Source of the DNA: an uncultured Christensenella sp.
GTDB lineage: Bacteria > Bacillota > Clostridia > Christensenellales > Pumilibacteraceae
NCBI GenBank assembly: GCA_949948785.1
Contig: CATLGX010000002.1
Location: 1 to 64,000, forward strand
Direction: 5' to 3'
DNA length: 64,000 nucleotides
Shown here: positions 37,621 through 47,009 of the stretch, one piece after another
How positions within the stretch are numbered: position 1 is the stretch's first letter
How the letters are laid out: the number at the start of each line of letters is the position of its first letter
Position numbers and translations under genes: made by a program
The notes under the pieces: generated by a model
What the model was told of the DNA's origin: nothing
Databases searched by the model: none
Seen by the model: the letters and a program-made list of their open reading frames with translations, nothing else

Positions 37621-38490
37621 ATGAGTTTCATTTTGGCGGCGGATACTTCGGGCGACATTTTCAAGAACGATATGGTCGCGCGGCATATAGAATATAAACC
37701 GCTTGTTTATACAATCGACGGTGTCGAACATAAAGACGATTTTTCGGACGACGAAAGATACAAAGCGTTTTACGACGAAATCCGCGCGGGCAAACTGCCC
37801 ACGACGTCGCAGATTAACACGCAGGAACACGAAGACTTTTTTACGGAACTGCTTGAAAAATACGACGGCGATTTATTGTACGTTACGCTGTCGTCGGGGC
37901 TGTCCGGCACTTTTGCAAGCGCTCGGCTCGCCGCGCAAAACGTTTCGGAACGCACGGGGCGCGACATTTATGTCGTCGATTCCCTCGGCGCCACCATATC
38001 TCAGCGAATAGTTGTAGAGGAAGCCGAGCGTTTGCGCGATTCGGGCGTCGGCGCGGCAGAAGCGGCGGCGGAGCTTGAAAAGTTTGTAAAGCACGTCCAT
38101 ACCTGGTTCATGCCCACCGATTTAATGCACTTGAAGCGCGGCGGCAGAGTGTCGGGTCCCATGGCGTATCTCGGCACGGCGCTCAACATCAAGCCTATAA
38201 TATTTATAGACAAAGAGGGCAAACTTCCCGTCATAAAAAAACTTCACGGCGCGCCCAAAGGCGTCGCGTATATGGTAGACATATTCGAGAAAAGCAGCGC
38301 TAAACTGCCGCATAAGTTTTACGTCGCGTCGGCGGACAGCGCGCTCGCCGAGGAGATGCTCGCGAAAGCAAAAGCCGCGCGCCCCGATTGCGAGGGTGAA
38401 ATCGGCTGGATAGGTCCCGTTATCGGCTCGCATACGGGATGCGGTGCGGTCGGAATTTCTTTTGTTTCAGACGAAGAGCGTCCGTATTAA
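37621..38490 (+). CDS. DegV family protein
   Basis: 'KLPTTSQINTQEHEDFF', 'LLYVTLSSGLSGTFASARLA', 'VDSLGATISQRIVVEEA', 'LMHLKRGGRVSG'. Confidence 0.95.
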   Translation: MSFILAADTSGDIFKNDMVARHIEYKPLVYTIDGVEHKDDFSDDERYKAFYDEIRAGKLPTTSQINTQEHEDFFTELLEKYDGDLLYVTLSSGLSGTFASARLAAQNVSERTGRDIYVVDSLGATISQRIVVEEAERLRDSGVGAAEAAAELEKFVKHVHTWFMPTDLMHLKRGGRVSGPMAYLGTALNIKPIIFIDKEGKLPVIKKLHGAPKGVAYMVDIFEKSSAKLPHKFYVASADSALAEEMLAKAKAARPDCEGEIGWIGPVIGSHTGCGAVGISFVSDEERPY

Positions 38491-38513
38491 AGCGCAAAGA
38501 ATAAAAAACTACG

Positions 38514-38536
38514 AACCGCCGATAACGGCGGTTTTT
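38514..38536 (+). terminator. Rho-independent terminator after degV-family gene
   Basis: AACCGCCG-ATAA-CGGCGGTT-TTT. Confidence 0.8.
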
Positions 38537-38865
38537 GTTTGCAAGCGCGTGTTTTATCGCCCGCGCCGTCAATTCGCATTACAGACGGGGCTTAAAGAGC
38601 GGCGAAGCGGTCGCTTTAAAGCGAAATATGCTCCGTGATAAATATAAAGAAAAGCCGCCGCATGAAGATTGCGACATGCGAAGATATGAAGAACAAACCA
38701 TATTAGACGAAACGTCTTTAATATGGCGTTATCATCATGCGCCGATAAAATTAACTGCGAAGAATATTGCCGCGAAATAGGTTTAATAGACTAAATCATC
38801 GCCGACAGTATAAAAAACCGCGAAAACGGTTTTATAGTCATACGGCGAAAAGAAAAATCAGTAAT

Positions 38866-39192
38866 TTATTCGTCGCGGTTATCGTTATTTTGTTGTGCTA
38901 TGATATTATCAAATCGATTACCGGTAGCTTCGTATAATTTGTTATATTTTGCAAATTCGTCTTGTGCAATATCGTTAAACCCTAAAAGCTCGTTTGCATC
39001 TTCACCGAGAAAATAGCAAGTTAAAAGTACGTCGTCAAGACTTGGTTCGGTTTGTCCTTTTATCCATCTGCTGATTGACTGTTGTGTAGTTCCGAGCTTA
39101 TCCGCCAACATTTGTTGCGACCAGCCTTTCAGCGATAAATAGTAAGCTATTTTATCGCCGACCTTGTTCAATTTCCACATGGGTTGTTTCAT
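38866..39192 (-). CDS. XRE-family HTH transcriptional regulator
   Basis: 'WSQQMLADKLGTTQQSISRWIKGQTEPSLDDVLLTCYFLG'. Confidence 0.9.
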   Translation of the reverse strand: MKQPMWKLNKVGDKIAYYLSLKGWSQQMLADKLGTTQQSISRWIKGQTEPSLDDVLLTCYFLGEDANELLGFNDIAQDEFAKYNKLYEATGNRFDNIIAQQNNDNRDE

Positions 39193-39209
39193 GGTATCAC
39201 CTTAAAAAT

Positions 39210-39287
39210 ATCTTACACAATTTTTGTGTAAGATGCTTGACACACACAATATCTGTGTGATAATGTATCAATACACAGGATTTGTGT
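39210..39287. promoter_or_regulatory. Three operator-like inverted repeats upstream of the XRE gene, overlapping a plus-strand promoter
   Basis: CACA-N5-TGTG cores at 39216-39228, 39245-39257 and 39274-39286, centres 29 bp apart; TTGACA (39237)-N16-GATAAT (39259). Confidence 0.75.
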
Positions 39288-39451
39288 GTTGATTGCCCGA
39301 ACAGCAAAGCAAGAATATATGACAAATTGCATTGCGATAAGCAAAGCATATGTTAGATAGATATAAGGCTGTTTGATATTCGGGTGTCAAGCAGTCTTTT
39401 CTATGGGCGCGCCGTAGATATTATTAAAAATTAAAATAGAGAGTAAACAGA

Positions 39452-39685
39452 ATGAATAACGTGAAAACAAAATTGCCGATTTCGTTAGAAGTGGCATATG
39501 CCTTTATGGAAGGTATTAGATGCAATGCCGGCGAGCTTTTCCTCGATACCGAGTTTAGCAATCGCTTTAATGCGTTACAAGGCTATATCAATGGTCTGTT
39601 AAATACGGGATTTAACACCGATATAGTCGATATGTATGTAATTTATGAGCAACAGTCGCCGTACCCCCCGTTGACAATGGCGTAA
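39452..39685 (+). CDS. Small hypothetical protein, divergent from XRE regulator
   Basis: 77-aa ORF downstream of the operator/promoter region. Confidence 0.5.
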   Translation: MNNVKTKLPISLEVAYAFMEGIRCNAGELFLDTEFSNRFNALQGYINGLLNTGFNTDIVDMYVIYEQQSPYPPLTMA

Positions 39686-39853
39686 GCGTAAATCGCTATA
39701 AATTGCAATAAACAAGTTCGACTATTAGTTGTGCGGTTTTAGCCCTATCCCGATAACACACTATTTTACAAAGTGGTCAAAACCGCCCCAAAAATCGGCA
39801 TAAAAACAAACAATTACCAAGCTTTATTTAAGATTTCCCCCGAAAACGGCAAC

Positions 39854-39881
39854 AAAAAGCCCCCTTGGTGGTCAAGAGGGC
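39854..39881 (-). terminator. Hairpin terminator after tRNA-Thr
   Basis: Minus strand GCCCTCTTG-ACCAC-CAAGGGGGC-TTTTT. Confidence 0.7.
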
Positions 39882-39889
39882 ATTTGCCT

Positions 39890-39965
39890 TGGAGCTGTTA
39901 CCGGGATTCGAACCCGGGACCTCGTCCTTACCAAGGACGTGCTCTACCTACTGAGCCATAACAGC
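39890..39965 (-). tRNA. tRNA-Thr (anticodon GGU), CCA encoded
   Basis: Reverse complement GCTGTTATGGCTCAGTAGGTAGAGCACGTCCTTGGTAAGGACGAGGTCCCGGGTTCGAATCCCGGTAACAGCTCCA. Confidence 0.95.
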
Positions 39966-40104
39966 ATATATTGTCGACGTAACGTCGGCTTTGCGATAAT
40001 CATTATACAGTATTGCATCGGGCTTGTCAATTCTTTTTCCGCTGTTTGCTTAAATCGAATTTTAAGGCGCAAACGGTTAATCGGCGTTAAATTTGCGCAA
40101 ACTA

Positions 40105-40134
40105 TTGACTATTTTTTTGTATGTGTGATATAAT
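40105..40134 (+). promoter_or_regulatory. Sigma-A-type promoter of the glycan operon
   Basis: TTGACT-N18-TATAAT about 50 nt before ATG 40186. Confidence 0.75.
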
Positions 40135-40185
40135 ATAAGTTGAGTAAGTGCGTATTAAGCGCACGTGCAGTAATAGGAAGCGGAA

Positions 40186-41307
40186 ATGTCCGAAAGAATA
40201 TATCTCGCTTCGCCGCATATGGGCGGCGGCGAGCAAAAATACATAAAAGAAGCGTTCGATACCAACTGGATTGCGCCGCTCGGCGCAAACGTGGACGCGC
40301 TCGAAGAGCTTTGCGCAGGCTATGTCGGAAAGGGGTACGGCGCGGCGACGGTTTCGGGAACGAGCGCAATCCATCTCGCTTTAAAACTTTGCGGCGTCGG
40401 ACGCGGCGATACCGTTTTTTGCACCGATTTTACTTTTATGGGGTCATGCGACGGCGTTATGTACGAGGGCGCGCGTCCCGTGTTTATCGGCAGCGAACCG
40501 AACACATGGAATATGTCGCCCGAACATTTGGAACGGGCGTTTGCCGCCGCCGATAAACGCGGTAAATTGCCCAAAGCGGTTATAATCGTCGACCTCTACG
40601 GTACGGCGGCGGATTACGACTCGCTTTTGCCCGTTTGCGCAAGGTACGGCGTGCCCGTAATCGAGGATGCGGCGGAGGCGTTCGGCGGCGAATATAAAGG
40701 CAAAAAGCTCGGGAGTTTCGGCGCGTTGTCGGTTTTGTCGTTCAACGGCAACAAGATAATAACGGCGAGCGGCGGCGGCATGCTTTTGACGGACGAAAAA
40801 TCGCAAGCCGACAAGGCGAGATTTTGGTCCACACAGTCGCGCGAAAACCGATTGTGGTACGAACATCGCGAAGTCGGGTATAATTACCGCATGAGCAATA
40901 TTTGCGCGGGGATAGCCCGCGGTCAGATGGAAGTACTCGAAGAGCGCGTCGCGCAGAAAAAAACCGTTCACGACAGATATGCCGAGGTGTTTAAGCAATC
41001 GGCGCTCGGCGTTTTCGACCCGCCGCGCGGCGACGCCAACTATTGGTTGTCCGTCGGCGTTATAGACGAAAAAAGCGAAGTCGCGTTTTCGGACGTTATC
41101 GCCGCGCTTTCCGATGAAAACATCGAGAGCCGACCTTTGTGGAAGCCCATGCACATGCAACCGCTTTTCGAAGATTGCGAATATTACGGCGACCGAACGG
41201 AAGAGCGGCTTTTCGCGCGGGGGCTGTGTCTGCCTTCGGATACGAAGATGACCGAAGAGCAACAGGCGCGCGTTATTCGCGCTGTCAAGGGAGCGTTGGA
41301 AAAATAG
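40186..41307 (+). CDS. DegT/DnrJ/EryC1/StrS-family PLP aminotransferase
   Basis: 'LASPHMGGGEQKYIKEAFDTNWIAPLG', 'SGTSAIHLAL', 'VIEDAAEAFGG', 'LSFNGNKIITASGGGML'. Confidence 0.93.
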   Translation: MSERIYLASPHMGGGEQKYIKEAFDTNWIAPLGANVDALEELCAGYVGKGYGAATVSGTSAIHLALKLCGVGRGDTVFCTDFTFMGSCDGVMYEGARPVFIGSEPNTWNMSPEHLERAFAAADKRGKLPKAVIIVDLYGTAADYDSLLPVCARYGVPVIEDAAEAFGGEYKGKKLGSFGALSVLSFNGNKIITASGGGMLLTDEKSQADKARFWSTQSRENRLWYEHREVGYNYRMSNICAGIARGQMEVLEERVAQKKTVHDRYAEVFKQSALGVFDPPRGDANYWLSVGVIDEKSEVAFSDVIAALSDENIESRPLWKPMHMQPLFEDCEYYGDRTEERLFARGLCLPSDTKMTEEQQARVIRAVKGALEK

Positions 41308-42935
41308 TGGAGTGGCAGTACGTATTGCTGATAGCGCTCGGTGGCGCGCTCGTGTTTATCGCGGCGGTCATACTGCTGTACCGCTTTTTCTTTAAGCGGT
41401 TTTTCGATATACTGCTGTCGGCCGTTGCGCTCGTTTTGCTTTCGCCGATATATCTCGCGCTCGTCATTGCGGTGCGCATAAAGCTGGGCGGCCCCGTAAT
41501 GTTTAAACAGCCGCGCCCCGGCAAGGGCGGAAAGGTGTTTAAATTGCACAAATTCCGCACTATGACGAACGCTCGCGACGAAAACGGCGAACTGCTGCCC
41601 GACGAGGCGCGGCTCACGAAGTTCGGTAAATTTTTACGCGCGACGTCGCTCGACGAACTTCCCGAAATTTGGGATATTTTCCGCGGCAAGATGAGCATTA
41701 TCGGTCCGCGGCCGTTGCGCGTCGAGTATCTTCCGCTATATAACGAAGAGCAGGCGCACAGGCACGACGTGCGTCCGGGGCTGACGGGTTTGGCACAGGT
41801 CAACGGCAGAAATGCGATAAGCTGGGAAGAAAAGTTCGATTACGACGTTAAGTACGCGAAAAACGTAAATATTTTTACAGATACGGCTATTTTTTTCAAG
41901 ACCGTCGGCAAGGTGTTTAAGCGCGACGGAATATCGCAGGAGGGTAACGCGACCATGCCGTTTTTTACGGGGACAAAAAAATTCAACGTGCTCGTAACGA
42001 GTTGCGGTCGGCGCGTCGAACTTGTCAAAGCGTTCAAAGCGGCGCGCGACGCGCTTAAAATATCGGGCGGAGTAATGTGCGCCGATTGTTCCGAAACCGC
42101 GCCGGCGCTCGGTTTTGCCGATAAGAAATTCATTGTACCGACTATTGCGAGCGGCGGATATATAGATGCGTTAAAAGACATAATCGAGCGGGAGAACATA
42201 TCGCTTGTCGTGCCGACAATAGATACGGAACTTATGCTGCTTGCTCGGAATCGCGAAACGCTCGAAAAATGCGGCGCGCGAATACTCGTGCCGAGCGTCG
42301 AGGCGACCGAGATATGTTGCGATAAGGAAAAAACGGCGGAATTTTTTGCGGCGAACGGGTTTGCCGCGCCGAAAACGCTCTCTGCCGCCGAAATTGAAAA
42401 CTATGTCGGAGAATATCCGCTAATCGTAAAACCCAAGGACGGCAGCAGCAGTATAAACGTGTTTAAGGCAAAAAACGCCGAAGAATTGGCGTTCTTTTCG
42501 AAATACGTAGAAAACGCGATTGTGCAGGAGTGCGCGTGTGGCGACGAATACACCGTAGACATTCTTACCGACTTCGGCGGCGAACCGATTTTAATTGTGC
42601 CGCGGCTACGCATAGCCGTGCGCGGCGGCGAAATCATGAAGGGGCGCGTGCAAAAAAACGAAAAGATTATCGCGCTTTGCCGCGACATTGCGAAAAAGCT
42701 CGGTTACGTCGGACAGCTTACCGTTCAGGGCTTTCTGACCGATAAAGGCGAGTTCGAGCCGATAGAAATGAACGCGCGGTTCGGCGGCGGCGCACCGATG
42801 AGCATTAAAGCGGGCGCGGATTTTTGCGGCATGCTCTACCGCATGCTGCGCGGCGAAAAACCGACGTACTTCGACGGATACGAGGACGGCGTTACCGTGT
42901 CGAGATTCGACGACAGCGTGGCGGTGGAAAAATGA
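41307..42935 (+). CDS. Fusion: PglC/WcaJ-like phosphoglycosyl transferase + ATP-grasp domain
   Basis: GTG start overlapping previous stop; 'KRFFDILLSAVALVLLSPIY', 'FKLHKFRTM', 'SLDELPEIWDIFRGKMSIIGPRPL', 'RPGLTGLAQVNGRN'; then 'NVLVTSCGRRVELVKAF' and ATP-grasp 'YPLIVKPKDGSSSINVFKA...EPIEMNARFGGGAPMS'. Confidence 0.9.
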   Translation: MEWQYVLLIALGGALVFIAAVILLYRFFFKRFFDILLSAVALVLLSPIYLALVIAVRIKLGGPVMFKQPRPGKGGKVFKLHKFRTMTNARDENGELLPDEARLTKFGKFLRATSLDELPEIWDIFRGKMSIIGPRPLRVEYLPLYNEEQAHRHDVRPGLTGLAQVNGRNAISWEEKFDYDVKYAKNVNIFTDTAIFFKTVGKVFKRDGISQEGNATMPFFTGTKKFNVLVTSCGRRVELVKAFKAARDALKISGGVMCADCSETAPALGFADKKFIVPTIASGGYIDALKDIIERENISLVVPTIDTELMLLARNRETLEKCGARILVPSVEATEICCDKEKTAEFFAANGFAAPKTLSAAEIENYVGEYPLIVKPKDGSSSINVFKAKNAEELAFFSKYVENAIVQECACGDEYTVDILTDFGGEPILIVPRLRIAVRGGEIMKGRVQKNEKIIALCRDIAKKLGYVGQLTVQGFLTDKGEFEPIEMNARFGGGAPMSIKAGADFCGMLYRMLRGEKPTYFDGYEDGVTVSRFDDSVAVEK

Positions 42936-44401
42936 TAAAAGCGGTTGTTTTCGATTTGGACGATACGCTGTTCCCCGAGCGCGAGTATGCGGAATCGGGG
43001 TTTAAAGCCGTTGCGGACGCGCTCGAAAAGGCGGGCGACGTCGGTGCGGCGGCGCGGCTTTCCGCGTTGAGGGAAGAAAGCGGCGAACGCGTTTTCGACA
43101 GATATGCGGAACAATACGGCGGCGACGCGGCGGATATGTTGAATACGTACAGGGCGCATAAGCCCGCGATAAAATTTTTCGACGACGTATTGCCCGCGCT
43201 CGAAAAACTGCGCGAAAAAGGATATAAGTCGGGAGTAATCACCGACGGACGCGTAGACGGACAGAAAAAAAAGCTGGACGCGCTCGGCGCGGACAAGCTG
43301 TTTGACAAGATAATAATTACAGACGAGCTTGGCGGAGAGGAATACAGGAAGCCGAACCCGAAAGCGTTTGAAATCATGTGCGCCGCTTTCGACGTAACGC
43401 CCGACGAAATGTTATACGTCGGAGACAATCCGAAAAAAGATTTTGCCGTGGGCAAATACGGCTACCGCACCGCCCGAGTTTACCGCGGAGGGCTGTATGC
43501 CGACGAGGATTATAAGGACGGCATAAAAGAGTACGTGAGTATAGCGTCGCTCGAAGAACTTGCCGCGGCGGCGGAAGCGCTCGGCGGCGCGGCGGCAAAA
43601 GAGGAGAACGAGCAAAAGGCGTTTATACAGAAAAAACTTCTCGAAATCATGGATTTCGTACACGGCGTATGTTCTGCCGAGGGCATAGAGTATTCGCTGT
43701 CGGGCGGCACTTTGCTGGGCGCGATACGGCATAAAGGTTTCATTCCGTGGGACGACGACATGGATATAATTATGAAGCGCGGCGAATACGAGCGCTTTGC
43801 GGAATCCGTCGGCAGGTATTGCAATGACGAAAACGGATTGGTTTTCGGAACGGACGGCAGAGTTTCCACGGTCGGATATGCGGTTTCGCCGACGGACAAC
43901 GGCAAAAAGTACGACGGTATACGCGTGGATATTTTTATTCTCGACGAACTTCCCGACGACGAGGGCGAGCGCAAGCGTCTGATTTTCGGGCTGAAAAAAC
44001 TGCAAGGCATGTTACACAAGCAAAAAATCGATTGGAAGCGTTACAGTCTGAAAGGTAAAATTTTGCTGTTCGGCACAAAAACTCTCGGGCTTTTCCGCTC
44101 GAAGAAAAAACTCGTTCGCGCCTATCACGAAAAAGCGCAAAAATACAGCGGCGGCGGCAGTCGGCAATACTTCGTTTCCAACGACTTGTTTGCGGTGCTC
44201 GGTTACGCGTACGAAAAAAGCTGGTTCGGCTCGACGGGTGAGACGGCGTTCGAGGACAGGCGATATTCGGTATACGACGGCTTCGACAAAATACTGTCGG
44301 TACGTTACGGCGATTATATGAAACTTCCGCCTCCCGATAAACGCGTACCTGCCCACACCGACATTACGGTAATAGAGGAGGCGCGCCGCAATGAAGGTTA
44401 A
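42932..44401 (+). CDS. Fusion: HAD-family hydrolase + LicD-family phosphotransferase
   Basis: 'VVFDLDDTLFPE', 'YVGDNPKKDF' (HAD); 'YSLSGGTLLGAIRHKGFIPWDDDMDIIMKR' (LicD); ATGA overlap with previous gene. Confidence 0.92.
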   Translation: MIKAVVFDLDDTLFPEREYAESGFKAVADALEKAGDVGAAARLSALREESGERVFDRYAEQYGGDAADMLNTYRAHKPAIKFFDDVLPALEKLREKGYKSGVITDGRVDGQKKKLDALGADKLFDKIIITDELGGEEYRKPNPKAFEIMCAAFDVTPDEMLYVGDNPKKDFAVGKYGYRTARVYRGGLYADEDYKDGIKEYVSIASLEELAAAAEALGGAAAKEENEQKAFIQKKLLEIMDFVHGVCSAEGIEYSLSGGTLLGAIRHKGFIPWDDDMDIIMKRGEYERFAESVGRYCNDENGLVFGTDGRVSTVGYAVSPTDNGKKYDGIRVDIFILDELPDDEGERKRLIFGLKKLQGMLHKQKIDWKRYSLKGKILLFGTKTLGLFRSKKKLVRAYHEKAQKYSGGGSRQYFVSNDLFAVLGYAYEKSWFGSTGETAFEDRRYSVYDGFDKILSVRYGDYMKLPPPDKRVPAHTDITVIEEARRNEG

Positions 44402-45314
44402 GCTCGCCTACATGCTCTTATGCCATAAGGACGCGGCGCAAATAAACGCGTTTGTAAAACAGCTGTTGTCTTACGGTGATTGTGACGTTTATATCCACGC
44501 AGACAAGAAGAACCCCGCGCTTGTCGACGAGATAGAAAAAAACGAGCGCGTGTTCTGTTACAGCGAATACGAAGTCAAGTGGGGCAGTTTCGAAATCGTG
44601 CAGTCGGCACTGTTTCTCATGAAAAAAATCAAAGAGTCGGGCAGAGAATACAGCCACGTTTATTTCGGTTCGGGACAGGATTTAATCGTAAAAGACGGGT
44701 TGTACGAATTTTTGAGCGGTTCGCCGGCAAAAGCGTTTGTCAGAATCAATCGCGAAATAAAAAAACACGACAGACAGGCGTCGAGGTATCTGATACGCTG
44801 GCCGAAGCGGCTTATGGTGCGCAACAATCTGCATCCGTACAGGTTTATACGAATTTTCATTCAGCTTTTGTGTAAAATCGGGATACGGCTTTTCCCCAAC
44901 AAACGCAAACTGGAAAAACCCGTGAAATTTTATTGGGGCGGCACGTGGTTTGTGATAACGTACGAAGTGATGGAATATCTCATCGGCTATTGCGAAGAAA
45001 ACCCTGATTATGTAGACTATTGGCGAGACAGCCTTGCGTCCGACATAATGTTTTTTCAAACTATTATAATGAATTCCGTGTTTTGCGCCGACGTCTCGGA
45101 TGAATTGATGTATGCGCGGTTCGGTACGAGCTTTAAGACCAAAAACCATCCCGTAACGATAACGTCCGCCGACGTGGACAAAATCGCCCGAAGCGGTAAG
45201 TTTTTCGCCAGAAAATTCGAACCGTCGGTCGACGGCGAAGTCATCGCGCATTACCTCGCGCTCGGCGGCGCGGCGGATAATGCCGTCGAAAAGGAGAACA
45301 GCCGTGCCGAATAA
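44391..45314 (+). CDS. Core-2/I-branching enzyme-like (GT14) glycosyltransferase
   Basis: 'LAYMLLCHKDAAQINAFVKQLL', 'VYIHADKK', 'VKWGSFEIVQSALFLM', 'FYWGGTWFVIT'. Confidence 0.85.
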   Translation: MKVKLAYMLLCHKDAAQINAFVKQLLSYGDCDVYIHADKKNPALVDEIEKNERVFCYSEYEVKWGSFEIVQSALFLMKKIKESGREYSHVYFGSGQDLIVKDGLYEFLSGSPAKAFVRINREIKKHDRQASRYLIRWPKRLMVRNNLHPYRFIRIFIQLLCKIGIRLFPNKRKLEKPVKFYWGGTWFVITYEVMEYLIGYCEENPDYVDYWRDSLASDIMFFQTIIMNSVFCADVSDELMYARFGTSFKTKNHPVTITSADVDKIARSGKFFARKFEPSVDGEVIAHYLALGGAADNAVEKENSRAE

Positions 45315-46158
45315 AGAGTACACGTTAAAAGAAATTCAAAACAGGCTGGCTGAAATTCTCGAATGGTTTCACGGTTTTTGCGCGGAGAACGGACTGCGCT
45401 ACTATGCGATAGGCGGAACATTGCTCGGCGCGGTTCGGCACGGCGGGTTTATCCCGTGGGACGACGATACGGACGTCGGCATGCCCCGTCCCGATTACGA
45501 CCGTTTTGTCGAAGCGATGAAAACGCGCGGACACGGAAGATTCGTTGCGGAAACGGCGGAAGACGGCAATAAGGATTTTACTTACAGGCATTGCAAACTT
45601 TTCGACACGACTACAACTGCCGTGCATTTGCATAAGTACGAAATAAAGCGCGGCTTGTTTTTGGACGTTTTTCCGCTGGACGGTGTGGGCGACACGCGCG
45701 AAGAAGCGTTAAAGACGTACAAAAAATTCAAACGAAAAGACCATTTCGTCGCCGCAAAAACCACGTACAAGTACGATAAAAAATTCAAGTTTTACCAAAA
45801 CGCCGCCGCCATGATTGCGCGCGCGCTTCCGTACGGCAGGCGGCGCGCGATAAAAAAACTTCACGCGTTTTGCCGTCGCCGAGACTACGATTCGAGCCGT
45901 TACGTCGGCAATCTTTTCGGCATATGGCGCGAACGGGAAATAGTCGAGCGAGAATGGCTCGGAACGCCGACGCTCAAAAAATTCGAGAATATAGAGATAT
46001 ACTGCCCCGAAAACTCCGACGGGTACCTGACTTCCGTGTACGGCGATTACATGACTCCGCCGCCCGAAGATAAGAGAAAGCCCGACCACGAATGCCTGTA
46101 CCTCAATCTCGACGAGCCGTATATGACGGCGGAAAACGCGACCACGGAGCTAACATGA
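45304..46158 (+). CDS. LicD family protein, copy 1
   Basis: 'YYAIGGTLLGAVRHGGFIPWDDDTDVGMPRPDYDRF'; GTG start with GGAG 7 nt upstream. Confidence 0.92.
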   Translation: MPNKEYTLKEIQNRLAEILEWFHGFCAENGLRYYAIGGTLLGAVRHGGFIPWDDDTDVGMPRPDYDRFVEAMKTRGHGRFVAETAEDGNKDFTYRHCKLFDTTTTAVHLHKYEIKRGLFLDVFPLDGVGDTREEALKTYKKFKRKDHFVAAKTTYKYDKKFKFYQNAAAMIARALPYGRRRAIKKLHAFCRRRDYDSSRYVGNLFGIWREREIVEREWLGTPTLKKFENIEIYCPENSDGYLTSVYGDYMTPPPEDKRKPDHECLYLNLDEPYMTAENATTELT

Positions 46159-47009
46159 CGGAAAAACCCACCGAACTTCAAGAAAAACTGCTGCGCATGC
46201 TCGAATGGTTTCACGGGTTTTGCGTAGAACACGAACTTACGTATTATGCGATAGGCGGAACGCTGCTCGGCGCGGTTCGGCACGGCGGATTTATCCCGTG
46301 GGACGACGATATAGATATAGGCATGCCGCGCCGCGACTACGTACGCTTTCTCGAAACAGTCAAGGATAGCGGTTCGCAGTACCGTGCGGAAACGATAGCG
46401 GACGGCAATAAAGATTTTCCGTACAGACTGTGCAAGCTGTACGACACCGCGACGACCGTCGAATACAACACCAAATATAAGACGAAGCGCGGAATATTTT
46501 TGGATATATTTCCGCTCGACGGCGCCGGGAATACCCGTGAAGAAAGCGTTGAGTATTACGGAAAAATCAAAAAGCGGCTTTTTCTCGTATCCGCAAAGAC
46601 GTACAAACTGAACGGAAAGAAGTCGTTTGCGAGAAACCTTGCCATAGTGTTTTGTCGGGCGTTGCCGTTTAACTGGCGCAAGTACACGCAGAAAACGCAC
46701 GAAATTTGTGCAAAAAAAGATTTTTACGAAAGCGCGTACGTCGGTAATCTTTTCGGGCGGTGGCACGAGCGGGAAATAGTAGAGCGCGGGCTGTTCGGTA
46801 AACCGACGCTCAAAAAATTCGAGAATATCGAAATATATTGCCCCGAAAACTCCGACGGATATTTGACCGCGATTTACGGCGATTATATGACTCCGCCGCC
46901 CGAAAGCAAGAGAAAACCGACGCACGAAATCGTAAGTATGGATTTAAACAATTCGTATCACGACGGCGAACCGCGCGGCGGACGCGAAAACGAAAGGAGA
47001 AAAAAATGA
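46155..47009 (+). CDS. LicD family protein, copy 2
   Basis: 'YYAIGGTLLGAVRHGGFIPWDDDIDIGMPRRDYVRF'; ATGA overlap. Confidence 0.92.
   Translation: MTEKPTELQEKLLRMLEWFHGFCVEHELTYYAIGGTLLGAVRHGGFIPWDDDIDIGMPRRDYVRFLETVKDSGSQYRAETIADGNKDFPYRLCKLYDTATTVEYNTKYKTKRGIFLDIFPLDGAGNTREESVEYYGKIKKRLFLVSAKTYKLNGKKSFARNLAIVFCRALPFNWRKYTQKTHEICAKKDFYESAYVGNLFGRWHEREIVERGLFGKPTLKKFENIEIYCPENSDGYLTAIYGDYMTPPPESKRKPTHEIVSMDLNNSYHDGEPRGGRENERRKK

Noticed and set aside
38866-39965. Complete integrated element bounded by tRNA-Thr att sites
   Set aside because: No integrase and no direct repeat of the tRNA 3' end found on the left side.
46047-46925. 292-aa minus-strand ORF (and 46958-47767)
   Set aside because: Antisense to tandem LicD genes; mutual similarity only reflects the LicD duplication.
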